Source: Dendrosporobacter quercicolus (GTDB taxonomy: Bacteria > Bacillota > Negativicutes > DSM-1736 > Dendrosporobacteraceae). From it: a DNA stretch of 64,000 bases. The notes beneath the pieces were generated by a model. That model ran no database searches, was not told the origin of the DNA, and worked only from the letters and a program-made list of their open reading frames with translations. Shown piece after piece: positions 10,434 through 19,749 of the stretch (positions within the stretch are counted from its first letter, which is position 1; each line of letters starts with the position of its first letter). Position numbers and translations under genes: made by a program. The stretch spans positions 682,001 through 746,000 of the forward strand of contig NZ_FNHB01000001.1 of assembly GCF_900104455.1 (NCBI RefSeq), in the 5' to 3' direction.

Positions 10434-11138
10434 TTACTCAGCTGCGGCTAGCTGTTCGCCTTGACGGCCTTCCATCACAGCATCAGCCATTTTTGCCGTA
10501 AGCAGTTTGACCGCACGAATGGCGTCATCATTGCCGGGAATAATATAATCCACTTCATCAGGATCACAGTTAGTATCCACAATCGCAACGATAGGAATAC
10601 CAAGCTTCCGGGCTTCGGCAACAGCAATCCGTTCTTTACGGGGGTCAATAATAAACAAGGCCCCGGGAAGCTTGTTCATGTTTTTGATACCGCCAAGAAA
10701 CTTTTGCAATCTGTCCATTTCATGACGTAATGCAAGAACTTCCTTTTTGGGTAATACATCAAACAGACCGTTTTCTTCCATTTTTTCCAATTCGCGCAAC
10801 CGGTTGATCCGTTTTTGAATGGTTTGAAAATTGGTCAGCATACCGCCCAGCCATCTTTCATTAACAAAATACATATCTGATCTGACGGCTTCTTCCTTTA
10901 CGGCGTCCTGGGCCTGCTTTTTTGTGCCTACAAATAAAATGCTTTGACCCTGAGCCGCGATTTCGCGAACGAAATTATAGGCGTCTTCAACCTTTTTTAC
11001 TGTCTTTTGCAAGTCAATAATGTAAATACCATTACGCTCAGTAAAAATGTAGGTAGCCATTTTAGGATTCCATCTTCTGGTTTGATGTCCAAAATGGACA
11101 CCGGCTTCTAAAAGCTGTTTCATTGAAATAACTGACAT
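10434..11138 (-). CDS. rpsB: 30S ribosomal protein S2
   Basis: S2 is a late-assembling small-subunit protein. The 234-residue product begins with [19 protein letters not shown], exactly the family start, and retains [15 protein letters not shown] and the VDTNCDP segment. The ATG at 11138 stands 6-7 nt after AGGAGG, so the longer in-frame start at 11174 is rejected. It is transcribed from its own promoter at 11239-11267, and probably also by read-through from the flagellar operon, as no terminator is seen between them. Confidence 0.97.
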   Translation of the reverse strand: MSVISMKQLLEAGVHFGHQTRRWNPKMATYIFTERNGIYIIDLQKTVKKVEDAYNFVREIAAQGQSILFVGTKKQAQDAVKEEAVRSDMYFVNERWLGGMLTNFQTIQKRINRLRELEKMEENGLFDVLPKKEVLALRHEMDRLQKFLGGIKNMNKLPGALFIIDPRKERIAVAEARKLGIPIVAIVDTNCDPDEVDYIIPGNDDAIRAVKLLTAKMADAVMEGRQGEQLAAAE

Positions 11139-11238
11139 CGTGCACCTCCTGTTAATTACCGCCGCATTTCGCATTTTTTGTTTTCACCAATTGGCACAGT
11201 ACAAAATTGAAATGCGTGTGTTTTTTACACCAGGAATT

Positions 11239-11267
11239 AGTATAACATAACTTTATTTAGATAACAA
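11239..11267 (-). promoter_or_regulatory. Promoter of rpsB-tsf
   Basis: On the minus strand TTGTTA (11267-11262) and TATACT (11244-11239) are 17 nt apart. The predicted transcript starts near 11232 and has a leader of about 95 nt that contains a small GTGT/ACAC hairpin. The leader could host S2 autoregulation, but I cannot recognise the known rpsB leader fold. Confidence 0.6.
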
Positions 11268-11291
11268 GCTTCTTTGCCTACAATTTCATTG

Positions 11292-11852
11292 CTAGTTTGA
11301 ATTTTTTTCTTGTTTTTTATGCAATTGGATCAGCAGCATAATGGCGCCCCGACCCATCCCGGTCGCCCTGGCTATTTCCGTAACATCGTACCCTTGTTCA
11401 GCCATTGTCAGAATTACATGCTTATGATTGCCGTCAGCCTGCGCCTTTCCTGCCGAGCGCGGGGCATCAACAATAGGGGCACAGGCTTTTTGCTTCGCTT
11501 CACCGCTGTCACTCAACAAGCTGTCTTCAGACTGGTAATAGGAGTATTTTTCATTATTTTCAGATAAATCCAGGGTCGTCTGCTTCCTGGCAGCGCGCCG
11601 GTCAACTTCCGCCAGCTTCTTATCTAACAGGGCTATTTTGTCATCAGCTTCAGAAATTAAGTATTCGAGCTGGCTAATATGCAGCTCCATCCGTTTAACA
11701 ACCTGATCAGCCGTATGTTCAAGCTCATCCTGCAATTCCTTGGTAGATCCTGAAAGATTTTTCAACCTTACGCGATAAAGCATTTCCCGTTTGTAAATAA
11801 AAACCAGGCTAAGGGCAATTATCACTACTAGCAAACTTATTCCCGCAATCAT
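11292..11852 (-). CDS. SwrB-like membrane protein (DUF6115-type), end of flagellar operon
   Basis: The 186-residue protein has an N-terminal transmembrane segment (about 3-22), a coiled-coil stretch (about 30-100), a variable linker and a C-terminal helix-turn-helix-like motif (ILTMAEQGYDVTEIARATGM). In B. subtilis SwrB has the same layout and the same position, last in the fla/che operon before rpsB; it promotes flagellar export activation. The assignment rests on architecture and position, not on alignment. The ATG at 11852 is preceded by GAGGTGCTGT; a TTG at 11864 is less likely. Confidence 0.6.
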   Translation of the reverse strand: MIAGISLLVVIIALSLVFIYKREMLYRVRLKNLSGSTKELQDELEHTADQVVKRMELHISQLEYLISEADDKIALLDKKLAEVDRRAARKQTTLDLSENNEKYSYYQSEDSLLSDSGEAKQKACAPIVDAPRSAGKAQADGNHKHVILTMAEQGYDVTEIARATGMGRGAIMLLIQLHKKQEKNSN

Positions 11853-11882
11853 ACAGCACCTCAACAGATTGAAATTACATCG

Positions 11883-12230
11883 TTATGTTTTAATATCAAT
11901 AAACCGTCCGCACAGCTGTCCTTTAGCGGCATTTTGATTCTCTTCGGCACTTTCCGAACGCAGATCAATACCGGCCTGTTTACGCGGCTGCCGGTTCCGG
12001 CGTGAACCCTGGCGTTTTTCCCGGGCATCTTCTTCTCTTTGAACCTTCCCGCCTTCATTCTTTTTGGTATTCTGCACTTGATTGAGTTGTTGTTCAGACA
12101 TTTTTTGAATTTTTTCCGCTCCATATTGCTGCTGAACTACAGATTGTTGATTCAATGAAGCCTGGCTTTTACCGACTTCGGTAGTTTTAGGGATAAGCAC
12201 TTGCAAATCAACAGACCGAATATTCATCAT
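11883..12230 (-). CDS. Hypothetical Gln/Lys/Arg-rich protein in the flagellar operon, 115 aa
   Basis: No domain is recognised. The N-terminus (NIRSVDLQVLIPKTTEVGK) is followed by a Gln-rich, probably helical segment (about 24-55), then a basic disordered stretch with KRQGSRRNRQPRKQAG. The last residues, GRFIDIKT, look like a short conserved tail. It lies between fapA (38 nt) and the SwrB-like gene (30 nt), so it is almost certainly co-transcribed with motility genes. The start is ATG at 12230 or 12227. Confidence 0.65.
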   Translation of the reverse strand: MMNIRSVDLQVLIPKTTEVGKSQASLNQQSVVQQQYGAEKIQKMSEQQLNQVQNTKKNEGGKVQREEDAREKRQGSRRNRQPRKQAGIDLRSESAEENQNAAKGQLCGRFIDIKT

Positions 12231-12268
12231 TGCACCACCAAATAAGTTTGATTTACCGGCGTACCAGA

Positions 12269-13888
12269 TTAGAACGGGCCAATTTTTATATCGCCGTCTT
12301 CAGCATAAAAAGAGCTATGGCTCAATTGCTCGCGAACAGGCTTAATCAGAGCGCCGACAACAATTTTAACCCCGGGATAAACGACATCGGACACCCGGAT
12401 CCGGCCATGCTTCAGTTCTTCCAATGCCAGCTCAATTTCAGCAACCCGGTTGCGTCTGGCCGTAACCTGTCCAACCAGATGAAACTGTGATTTAGTCAGT
12501 TTCAACAACATTTCCCGCTTTTCAGACGGCATGGCGTTTTGATTCATTGATTTTAGTATGGTTAACGCTTTTTGGGTTTGATCCAAAGAAAGCTCCAATT
12601 GCTTAATTTCTTTACGGATCAGCTTATATTCCTCGCGCATTACCGGGTTTACGCCAACCTCCAGCTCGGTATTGGTTGCCATTTGCGTGCCAGCTGTTTT
12701 TGCCACAATTTCTTCCCCGGCAACAATCCGTCCGCCGGAAATCAGACCGCGCCGGCCCTGGACAATGACCCGCTTGCCGGCATTTATTTTGGAGTGAAAA
12801 ACCACTTCGCTGACAATGACATCATTGCCGGCATATACCGTGCCATTCTCAATAAATTTCGCTACAACATCGCCACTGGCTTTGACATAGCCACGGCCCA
12901 TTCCCTGAATGCCCATTTTAATTACAATACTCTTGCCTTCAACAATCCCGCCGCTCACGGTTCCAAATATTTCAACATTTCCGCCGGCTTTAATGGTAAA
13001 ACCGGACTGGACCGATCCTCTGACCGTAACATTGCCAATAAAATCAATGTTGCCGGTCGATAAGTCCACATCACCTTTAATCTCAATTACCGGCAGTACA
13101 TTGATTTTATGATTGATCATTTGCAATTGCCCGGCAATGGCGGCAACAACCTTTGTTTGATCAAGCACCTGTGTATTCTTGCCGACAGGAAACGGTATAT
13201 CCTTGCCTGGTTTAGGTTTAACGGAATTGCCCAGAACATCGGTTCCGGGCGACCCGGGGGTGGCCGGTATTTTCTCGGCCAGCACATCTCCTTGTTGTAC
13301 GGTGGTGAATAAATTTAAATTACGAAAATCCACTTTGCCGTTTTCAAGCTCGGCCGGCTTGGCATTGGTTTCCAAATCAACATAATATTGAATATAGGCA
13401 TTGTTCCCATTCTGCGGAGGCTTGCCTTTAGCCACGGTCATTTCAGCGGCAGCGCCCACTAACCGCTGCAACGCCTCATAATCTACGCCGAAAACAATAC
13501 CCTTGCTTTGAATTTTTTCGACAATTGCTTCCAGACAGGGTGGTTTGCTTTTCTCAGGTCTTACAATTTTCACAGTTGCTTCCATGCGGTCACGGCTGAT
13601 GAGCACCTGGATATCAGGCTCACCCTCATACTCCGGCGCTTCAGCTATTTTCACCGGCTCGCCGGCAGCCTCTCTAACAGTCTTAATTAACAATGCATAA
13701 TTATATTCGGTAATACACTGCTTTTTTAATTCCTGAATGATGACCGCCTCATTTACCGGATTGCCCTGCTCGGTCTTAGGAGAGTATACTGCCAGCTGTA
13801 CGCCCCGCTCTTCAATTGCCAGGGAATAGTACCCGTCGACCTGCTCCTCTCCACCGTCTTGGGCCTGTGTTAAAACTTGATCTTGCAT
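12269..13888 (-). CDS. fapA: FapA family protein (DUF342), flagellar assembly protein A
   Basis: This long cytosolic protein is built from a DUF342 beta-helix. The central part (about 165-400) contains repeated Gly-rich strands such as GNVEIFGTVSGG, VKASGDVVAKFIENG and GKRVIVQGRRGLISGG, typical of a polymer-like right-handed beta helix. The last 120 residues hold a coiled coil. Members lie beside sigma-28 and chemotaxis genes in many Bacillota, but their molecular role is not settled. The start at 13888 is 9 nt after GGAGG; an ATG two codons earlier is only 3 nt from it. It follows fliA by 27 nt. Confidence 0.85.
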   Translation of the reverse strand: MQDQVLTQAQDGGEEQVDGYYSLAIEERGVQLAVYSPKTEQGNPVNEAVIIQELKKQCITEYNYALLIKTVREAAGEPVKIAEAPEYEGEPDIQVLISRDRMEATVKIVRPEKSKPPCLEAIVEKIQSKGIVFGVDYEALQRLVGAAAEMTVAKGKPPQNGNNAYIQYYVDLETNAKPAELENGKVDFRNLNLFTTVQQGDVLAEKIPATPGSPGTDVLGNSVKPKPGKDIPFPVGKNTQVLDQTKVVAAIAGQLQMINHKINVLPVIEIKGDVDLSTGNIDFIGNVTVRGSVQSGFTIKAGGNVEIFGTVSGGIVEGKSIVIKMGIQGMGRGYVKASGDVVAKFIENGTVYAGNDVIVSEVVFHSKINAGKRVIVQGRRGLISGGRIVAGEEIVAKTAGTQMATNTELEVGVNPVMREEYKLIRKEIKQLELSLDQTQKALTILKSMNQNAMPSEKREMLLKLTKSQFHLVGQVTARRNRVAEIELALEELKHGRIRVSDVVYPGVKIVVGALIKPVREQLSHSSFYAEDGDIKIGPF

Positions 13889-13915
13889 ACGCATTCACCT
13901 CCCACCTATGTACCA

Positions 13916-14674
13916 TTAAATCAAACTTGATTTAATGCGGGACAATGATCCTCTTAATCGAAAAACAGCCTTGGTATGTAATTGGGAAATTCTAGCTTCG
14001 GATAACTTTAAAATTAAACTGATTTCCTTCAGCGTCAACCCTTCATAGTAATACAGGGTAATGACCAGTCTTTCCTTCTCCGACAATTTTTCAATTGCCT
14101 TGGTCAGCGTGTGTTTTACTTCCTCAGTTTCAACATTATGCGATGGATTTAGCTGTTGATTGGAAACCGGCTCGGATTTCGCAAATTCTTCCAAAGGTAT
14201 GACTGTAGCTGCGTTTAGCTGATGCAGTAATCCATTTAGTTCGCTTAGCGTGATATTAAGGGCAGAGGCTATTTCCGGGTCGCTGGCTGACCGCCCCAGC
14301 TTATGTTCGAGCCTGGCCACCGCTTGTTCATATTGCTTGGCCTTCTGACGCAAGGTTACCGGTACCCAGTCCTGAGCTCTGATCGCGTCAAGGATTGAGC
14401 CGCGAATTCTGGCGACAGCATAGGTTTCAAATTTAATGCCGCGGGCAGGATCAAAACGCTCAATCGCCTCCAGCAAGCCAAAAAAACCATTGCTGATTAA
14501 ATCATCCTTGTCCACATGCTGCGGCAGGCCAATCGCCAAACGTCCGGCAACCAGTCTTACCAACCCTAAATAGTGCTGCACAAGCTGTTCACGAATCTCA
14601 ATGCTTTTACTCTGCTGGTAAGCAATCCATAAATGATCACATTCCACCAACGGGCGGCTAATTTTTACATTCAT
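13916..14674 (-). CDS. fliA: RNA polymerase sigma-28 (FliA/SigD/WhiG family)
   Basis: This alternative sigma factor is expected to transcribe late motility genes such as flagellin and chemoreceptors. Region 2 (about 30-95) has LVRLVAGRLA, DKDDLISNGFFGLLEAIERFDP and KFETYAVARIRGSILDAIR; region 3 follows, and region 4 (about 185-245) ends with EGLTLKEISLILKLSEARISQLHTKAV. Length 252 aa fits. The anti-sigma factor FlgM and the flagellin gene are outside the window. The ATG at 14674 has GGGGG upstream. Confidence 0.95.
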   Translation of the reverse strand: MNVKISRPLVECDHLWIAYQQSKSIEIREQLVQHYLGLVRLVAGRLAIGLPQHVDKDDLISNGFFGLLEAIERFDPARGIKFETYAVARIRGSILDAIRAQDWVPVTLRQKAKQYEQAVARLEHKLGRSASDPEIASALNITLSELNGLLHQLNAATVIPLEEFAKSEPVSNQQLNPSHNVETEEVKHTLTKAIEKLSEKERLVITLYYYEGLTLKEISLILKLSEARISQLHTKAVFRLRGSLSRIKSSLI

Positions 14675-14705
14675 TATAAAATACCCCCAACTGAACTAAA
14701 CGCAG

Positions 14706-15017
14706 TCAATCTTTAGATGAAGAAATATGCTCGAATTTATCAGGGGTAAACGGATCAAACGCAGGATCCCCAGACGGCTCGCCATCGTCCTGCTCATGAG
14801 TGGCCGGTTCTGCCGAAGACTTAAGGTTACTTGACTTTGCCGCCAGCCAGTTTCCCGTCAATCCCGCTAATAAATAACCCAATAAGCCAAAGATGCTTAC
14901 TGATATCACACTGCGATAAAGTATTGTTGTAGGTCTGGCCTCATTCATAACGCTGATAACAAAAGTAGCAATGCCGACAAACAAAGCCAGGCAACCTGCA
15001 AATCGTAATCTAAACAC
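14706..15017 (-). CDS. Small membrane protein of the chemotaxis-sigma-28 segment, 103 aa
   Basis: Two hydrophobic segments (about 8-22 and 34-55) are followed by a cytoplasmic-type acidic tail rich in Asp, Pro and Ser (DDGEPSGDPAFDPFTPD). No family is recognised. The GTG at 15017 lies 6 nt after AGGAGG. It is 14 nt after cheD and 31 nt before fliA, so it belongs to the same transcript. A regulatory or structural role in motility is only a guess from position. Confidence 0.7.
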   Translation of the reverse strand: MFRLRFAGCLALFVGIATFVISVMNEARPTTILYRSVISVSIFGLLGYLLAGLTGNWLAAKSSNLKSSAEPATHEQDDGEPSGDPAFDPFTPDKFEHISSSKD

Positions 15018-15031
15018 GCTGGACCTCCTAC

Positions 15032-15517
15032 TTAAAGTTCTTTTTCGCCTTTATCAATCGTTTTTATGCGATAAATGCCCGCATCCAGTTTCAGTTCAAC
15101 CGTCCGTCCATAGTTGCCGCCGGTATCGTCAGCGATAATTTTTACATCAATTTTTTTCAATACCGCTTTTACCGCCTCGGTATTGCGTTCACCAACCCGC
15201 ATAATATCAGTCGCATTGGCAAAAGTAAACATCTGAGCGCCGCCGGCAATTTTAGCGGCAATACGAAATTTCATGGCGCCCAGCTTGAGCATATCGCTTA
15301 GCATTAAAGGCAAGGCCGTGTCAGCAAATTTGGCCGGATTGTCAGTTGAGCGGGCCTGCGTACTGTCCGGCAGCATAATATGAGCTAAACCGCCAATTTT
15401 GGTGACAGGATCATATAAAGCAATGCCAACGCAAGAGCCCAGCCCATAACTAATTAAGCTGGCCGGATTACGGCCAACCTTATAGTCAGCCATTCCCACT
15501 TTGATCAGCTCCGACAT
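15032..15517 (-). CDS. cheD: Chemoreceptor glutamine deamidase CheD
   Basis: CheD deamidates Gln residues in chemoreceptors and, in Bacillota, binds and stimulates CheC in adaptation. The catalytic Cys (C29 in YGLGSC) and His (H46 in GGLAHIMLP) are present. The third residue, Thr in Thermotoga CheD, appears to be S23 here, a conservative change. Length 161 aa is typical. Its start codon overlaps the cheC stop by one base, consistent with coupled synthesis of the CheC-CheD pair. Confidence 0.93.
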   Translation of the reverse strand: MSELIKVGMADYKVGRNPASLISYGLGSCVGIALYDPVTKIGGLAHIMLPDSTQARSTDNPAKFADTALPLMLSDMLKLGAMKFRIAAKIAGGAQMFTFANATDIMRVGERNTEAVKAVLKKIDVKIIADDTGGNYGRTVELKLDAGIYRIKTIDKGEKEL

Positions 15518-16137
15518 TATTCCTTCACCCCTATTGCGGTCAAAATGGTATTCAGTGAGCCGGGATCGGGAATGAGGAAAAAATGTCCTTTTACGCCATC
15601 AGCATCGGTGGTAAATTCAGTTTCAATGACCAGGGCATGATCACCCATCTGGCCTAATTGAATCAATACCACGCTTAAAATAGCTCCTGCCATATCCATC
15701 GCCAAAGCAGGAATAGACGGAAGCAGCGTTAACTTAGTAAAATGCGACAAGGCATTTAAATAAGCTCCCGCCAAAATATTGCCAATTTCCATCAGCGCCG
15801 ATTCATCCATCGAACTCAGGGACTCCGTAAAGCCATGCTTTCGCCCCATCAGCATATCAGCCAAATAAAACGCGCTTTTCCGCGGCAGTAGAAACAGAAT
15901 ACTGCCTGGCGCCAAACCGTAAACCCTGAGAAAAACGCCCACCACCATGACATCAGGACCACCAACGACGTCAGGCACATCGCCCAGTGGCATGATGGAC
16001 ACCCGGGGAACGGCCATATCTATTTTTCGGTCAATAATCTGCGATAAAGCAGTCGCTGAATTGCCCGCTCCAACGTTGCCGATTTCCCGTAAAGCATCCA
16101 ACTGCAGGGCTGATAAATTTAATATATCTTCGGACAA
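15517..16137 (-). CDS. cheC: CheY-P phosphatase CheC
   Basis: CheC removes phosphate from CheY-P and forms a complex with CheD. Both pseudo-symmetric catalytic helices are visible, LDALREIGNVGAGNSATAL (about 12-30) and DESALMEIGNILAGAYLNA (about 107-125), each with the Glu and Asn pair required. The TTG at 16137 follows GAGGTGG at 9 nt. The membrane-proximal partner FliY at 28470 has a related fold, so two CheC-family phosphatases are encoded. Confidence 0.94.
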   Translation of the reverse strand: MSEDILNLSALQLDALREIGNVGAGNSATALSQIIDRKIDMAVPRVSIMPLGDVPDVVGGPDVMVVGVFLRVYGLAPGSILFLLPRKSAFYLADMLMGRKHGFTESLSSMDESALMEIGNILAGAYLNALSHFTKLTLLPSIPALAMDMAGAILSVVLIQLGQMGDHALVIETEFTTDADGVKGHFFLIPDPGSLNTILTAIGVKE

Positions 16138-16170
16138 CTAGTCCACCTCATTCACTGGAGTTTTTCAATA

Positions 16171-16635
16171 TTAGCTCACTTTCGCCTCTTGGCCATTGCC
16201 AATAATCGCTTCCAGGTTTAATAAAATCAACAACCGGTTGTCAAGCTTGCCAACGCCGCTGATAAAATGGGCGGCAACGCCACCGACAACAGCATCGGGA
16301 TCTTCAATGTTCGCCTGATTGATTGCCAGAACTTCGGAAACGGCATCAACCAGCATGCCGACGACAATTTCATCAACTTTAACAATAATAATCCTGGTGT
16401 TGTCGGTATGGGTTTGCCCCGGCAAATTCAATCGTTTTTTTAAATCAACGACCGGTAAAACACTGCCGCGCAGATTGATTACCCCGGTAATATAATCTGG
16501 CGTGTGCGGCACCCTGGTAATCTCTGTCAGCCGCTTGATTTCCTGCACCTGCAGAATGCTTACGCCATACTCTTCCCGTCCCAGTTTAAACACAACCAGT
16601 TGCACTTCATCATTTGAATAGGTCTTTTCCGCCAT
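16171..16635 (-). CDS. cheW: Chemotaxis coupling protein CheW
   Basis: CheW links chemoreceptors to the kinase CheA. The 154-residue protein is a single CheW-like SH3-type domain with EYGVSILQVQEIKRL, ITRVPHTPDYITGVINLRG and VVDLKKRL. The ATG at 16635 is 8 nt after GGGG; the longer in-frame starts overlap that site. It lies 11 nt after cheA. Confidence 0.95.
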   Translation of the reverse strand: MAEKTYSNDEVQLVVFKLGREEYGVSILQVQEIKRLTEITRVPHTPDYITGVINLRGSVLPVVDLKKRLNLPGQTHTDNTRIIIVKVDEIVVGMLVDAVSEVLAINQANIEDPDAVVGGVAAHFISGVGKLDNRLLILLNLEAIIGNGQEAKVS

Positions 16636-16646
16636 GCTCATCACCC

Positions 16647-18680
16647 CTAATTATTTTGCATTAACGCCCCGATATCCAAAATTAGCGCCACTTGCCCGTT
16701 GCCCAGAATGGTGGCCCCGGCCATTACTTTAATACCGGCAAGCAGTTTACCTAATGATTTAATGACAATCTCCTGCTGCCCAATCAAATTGTCGACAATG
16801 ACCCCCGCCTTATGCTCACCCATATGGACAATAACGACAAACAGCTCCTCTTGCGCACTTTCGGCGGCTTCGGGTGCGCCAAGCAGCTTAGCCAGTCGGA
16901 TGATCGGTATAATTTGTCCCCGTAATAAAATTACTTCCTGGCTTTGAATTGTTTTTATATCTTCCGGAACAACATTAATGGTACTGTCAATGGACCCCAG
17001 CGGTATGGCGTAAATCTCTTCACTGACCTTGACCAGCAAGGCCTGGATAATCGCCAGTGTCAGCGGCAGTCTAATCTTAAATTTGCTGCCCTCATTCAGT
17101 TTGGTTTCAACGTCAACCATCCCGCCGAGAGATTCAATTTTATTTTTCACCACATCCATGCCAACCCCGCGGCCGGAAACGTCAGTTAATACATCAGCCG
17201 TCGAAAACCCAGGCAAAAACACCAGTCTTACCGCATCAGACGGCTCCATTTTATCCGCTTCCGCCTGAGTAATCAGACCTTTATCCAAGGCTTTCCTTTT
17301 GACAATGTCCGGATTAATTCCTTTTCCGTCATCTTCAACAATAATGATGACATTGTTGCCTTCATGCCGGGCAATCAGACGAATTTCGCCAATCGGGCTC
17401 TTGCCGTTGGCCTGACGCTCATTGGGGTGCTCAATGCCATGATCAATCGCATTGCGCAGCAGATGGACCAGCGGGTCGCCGATTTCATCAATCACAGTCC
17501 GGTCCAGTTCAGTTTCCTCACCTTGAATCAGCAGGTTTACTTCTTTATTTAAATCCCGTGACAAATCACGCACCATCCGGGGAAACCGGTTGAATACCTG
17601 ACCAACAGGCACCATGCGCACCTTCATCACCACAGTCTGCAAATCAGTGGTAACCCGGTCCATCTGCTCGATTGTCTCAACCAAATCGGTTAAGCGATGT
17701 GTGATGCCAATTTGTTCCAGCCTGGTTTTATTAATAACCAGTTCGCCGACAAGATTCAGCAGCGAATCCAATTTATCAATATCAACCCGCACCGATTGAC
17801 CGCTTTTCATTTTCTTGTCGCCATTATTGGCCGGATTCGGCGGCTGGGATTTTTCAGCCTTGATGGACGGCGCAAGAGCGGCGGCGATTTCCTGTTTTGC
17901 CGCAGGCGCGGGAACCGTCTGATCCGCGACGGCGTCAGCACCTTCGCATACGCGAATATCAGCAGTTTCCACTTCAGATATCCCCAATACCGTTTGCTGG
18001 ACTTTCTCCAGTTCAGCGCCGGTTAACAGCAATACCTGAAAATGATGATCAAAATTTTCCTTTTCCAAATCTTCCGTACTTGGTTCGGATTTGATAATTT
18101 CGCCCAGTTCTTCTAAAGCGTTAACCACCATATAGGCCCGAGCCGATTTAAGCAGGCAGCCTTCACGCAAGCCGACATGAATTTCCAAGGCCTGCAAGCC
18201 GGTCGCTTTCGCCGTTTTAACAATCAGTGTCTCGGTTTCATTCAATGGCAGTTGTAAATTATCGCAAGCCTGAACCTCATCTTCCGAAGGCAGCGGCTCA
18301 CCTTTCGCCAGCTTGGTCAAACGGTCTAATAATGACTTAATATCCAGCCCTGCGTCGTTTCCGCTGGCTACGTTTTCTACCAGTTGTTCCAAAGTATCAA
18401 CGCATTTAAAAACAGTATCAATAATTTCATGCGTAGCCTTGAGCTGGCCCTTGCGCAGCAAGTCCAGGATGTTCTCCATTTCATGCGTCAGTTCGGCTAT
18501 CGCCGTAAAACCCATCGTCGCGGACATCCCCTTTATGGTGTGAGCGCTGCGGAAAATCTCATCCAATACCGATAAATTTTCCGGATCGTTTTCCAGCTCC
18601 AGCAGACAACTGTTCAGCGTTTGTAAATGTTCGCGGGATTCTTCCAAAAACATCCCCATATACTGGTTCGTGTCCATCAT
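16647..18680 (-). CDS. cheA: Chemotaxis sensor kinase CheA
   Basis: CheA autophosphorylates and passes phosphate to CheY and CheB. Domain order: P1 Hpt (1-125, phosphorylatable H47 in RSAHTIKGM), P2-type response-regulator binding region (about 150-250), an Ala/Pro linker, P3 dimerisation (about 295-355), P4 HATPase with N box HLLRNAIDHGIEHP and G box VSGRGVGMDVV, and a C-terminal P5 CheW-like domain. Length 677 aa is typical. The ATG at 18680 has GGGGG upstream. CheR and chemoreceptors are not in the window. Confidence 0.97.
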   Translation of the reverse strand: MMDTNQYMGMFLEESREHLQTLNSCLLELENDPENLSVLDEIFRSAHTIKGMSATMGFTAIAELTHEMENILDLLRKGQLKATHEIIDTVFKCVDTLEQLVENVASGNDAGLDIKSLLDRLTKLAKGEPLPSEDEVQACDNLQLPLNETETLIVKTAKATGLQALEIHVGLREGCLLKSARAYMVVNALEELGEIIKSEPSTEDLEKENFDHHFQVLLLTGAELEKVQQTVLGISEVETADIRVCEGADAVADQTVPAPAAKQEIAAALAPSIKAEKSQPPNPANNGDKKMKSGQSVRVDIDKLDSLLNLVGELVINKTRLEQIGITHRLTDLVETIEQMDRVTTDLQTVVMKVRMVPVGQVFNRFPRMVRDLSRDLNKEVNLLIQGEETELDRTVIDEIGDPLVHLLRNAIDHGIEHPNERQANGKSPIGEIRLIARHEGNNVIIIVEDDGKGINPDIVKRKALDKGLITQAEADKMEPSDAVRLVFLPGFSTADVLTDVSGRGVGMDVVKNKIESLGGMVDVETKLNEGSKFKIRLPLTLAIIQALLVKVSEEIYAIPLGSIDSTINVVPEDIKTIQSQEVILLRGQIIPIIRLAKLLGAPEAAESAQEELFVVIVHMGEHKAGVIVDNLIGQQEIVIKSLGKLLAGIKVMAGATILGNGQVALILDIGALMQNN

Positions 18681-18692
18681 AATTCCCCCATA

Positions 18693-19730
18693 TTATTTGG
18701 TAACAGCTTTAATTATTTCAGCTGCAATTGTATGAATTGGCGCAACTTTATCAATTACACCCAATTCAATAGCAGACTTTGGCATTCCAAAAACAACTGC
18801 AGTTGACTGATCCTCAGCAATCGTATACCCGCGTTGATTTTTTATGGCTTGCATTCCTTTAGCGCCATCGTGCCCCATCCCCGTAAGAATTACGCCAACT
18901 ACTTTGTCGCCATACACCCTGGCTGCCGAATCAAACATCGGATCGACAGCCGGACGGTGACCGCCGACCGGCGGGCTTTGATTTAGCTTCAGACATCTTT
19001 TACCGCCACTGTTTTCAATTGTCAGGTGATAGTCGCCGGGAGCAATATACACCATGCCTGCCTGAATATGGTCATTTTGTTCCGCTTCTTTGACGGTCAG
19101 CGAGGATATGGAATTTAATCTTTCCGCCAGCGATTTGGTAAACCCGGGCGGCATATGCTGAACAATGACAACGCCGCAAGGCAGATTTGCCGGCAATTTC
19201 GTAATGATTTCCTGTAATGCTCTGGGGCCGCCGGTTGACGTTCCGATGGCGATAAGCTTATCATTAGGAAATTGTTTGAATGAAACAAGCGTACCGGCCG
19301 CTGGACTTTTCAGTACAGGTACAGCCAAGCGTGCAACATTTACGCGAACCGCCAAACGGCATTTGGTAAGTAATTCAGCACTTATGCCGGAAATATTAGA
19401 AATCGGCCCGGATACTTTTGCGACAAAATCGACTGCGCCCAGCGCCAATGCCCGGATCGTGGCCTCAGCGCCGGCTTGGGTCAGGCTGCTGACCATGACC
19501 ACCGGAGTCGGAGTTTCCCGCATGATGGTTTCTAACGCTTGTATTCCATCCATGACCGGCATCTCAACATCCATGGTTACCAGATCAGGTTTGAGCCGCT
19601 TTACCTTATCAACCGCATCTTTCCCGTTACGGGCCGTATCGACAACGGTAAAATCGTTCTCGCCTGCAAATAAATCAGATAACATTTTCCGCATAAATGC
19701 TGAATCATCAACAATAAGTACTCTGATCAC
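18693..19730 (-). CDS. cheB: Chemotaxis response regulator and protein-glutamate methylesterase CheB
   Basis: CheB demethylates chemoreceptors when phosphorylated. An N-terminal receiver domain (IRVLIVDDSAF, phospho-acceptor Asp in TMDVEMPVMDG) is joined to a C-terminal methylesterase with the Ser-His-Asp triad in GTSTGGPRAL, VIVQHMPPGF and GMGHDGAKGM. I choose GTG at 19730, 8 nt after AGGTGG; upstream in-frame codons encode 68 residues that run into the PilZ gene and are unlike the family. The protein is then 345 aa, as expected. Confidence 0.95.
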   Translation of the reverse strand: MIRVLIVDDSAFMRKMLSDLFAGENDFTVVDTARNGKDAVDKVKRLKPDLVTMDVEMPVMDGIQALETIMRETPTPVVMVSSLTQAGAEATIRALALGAVDFVAKVSGPISNISGISAELLTKCRLAVRVNVARLAVPVLKSPAAGTLVSFKQFPNDKLIAIGTSTGGPRALQEIITKLPANLPCGVVIVQHMPPGFTKSLAERLNSISSLTVKEAEQNDHIQAGMVYIAPGDYHLTIENSGGKRCLKLNQSPPVGGHRPAVDPMFDSAARVYGDKVVGVILTGMGHDGAKGMQAIKNQRGYTIAEDQSTAVVFGMPKSAIELGVIDKVAPIHTIAAEIIKAVTK

Positions 19731-19749
19731 AGTGCCACCTCTCTTCCCC

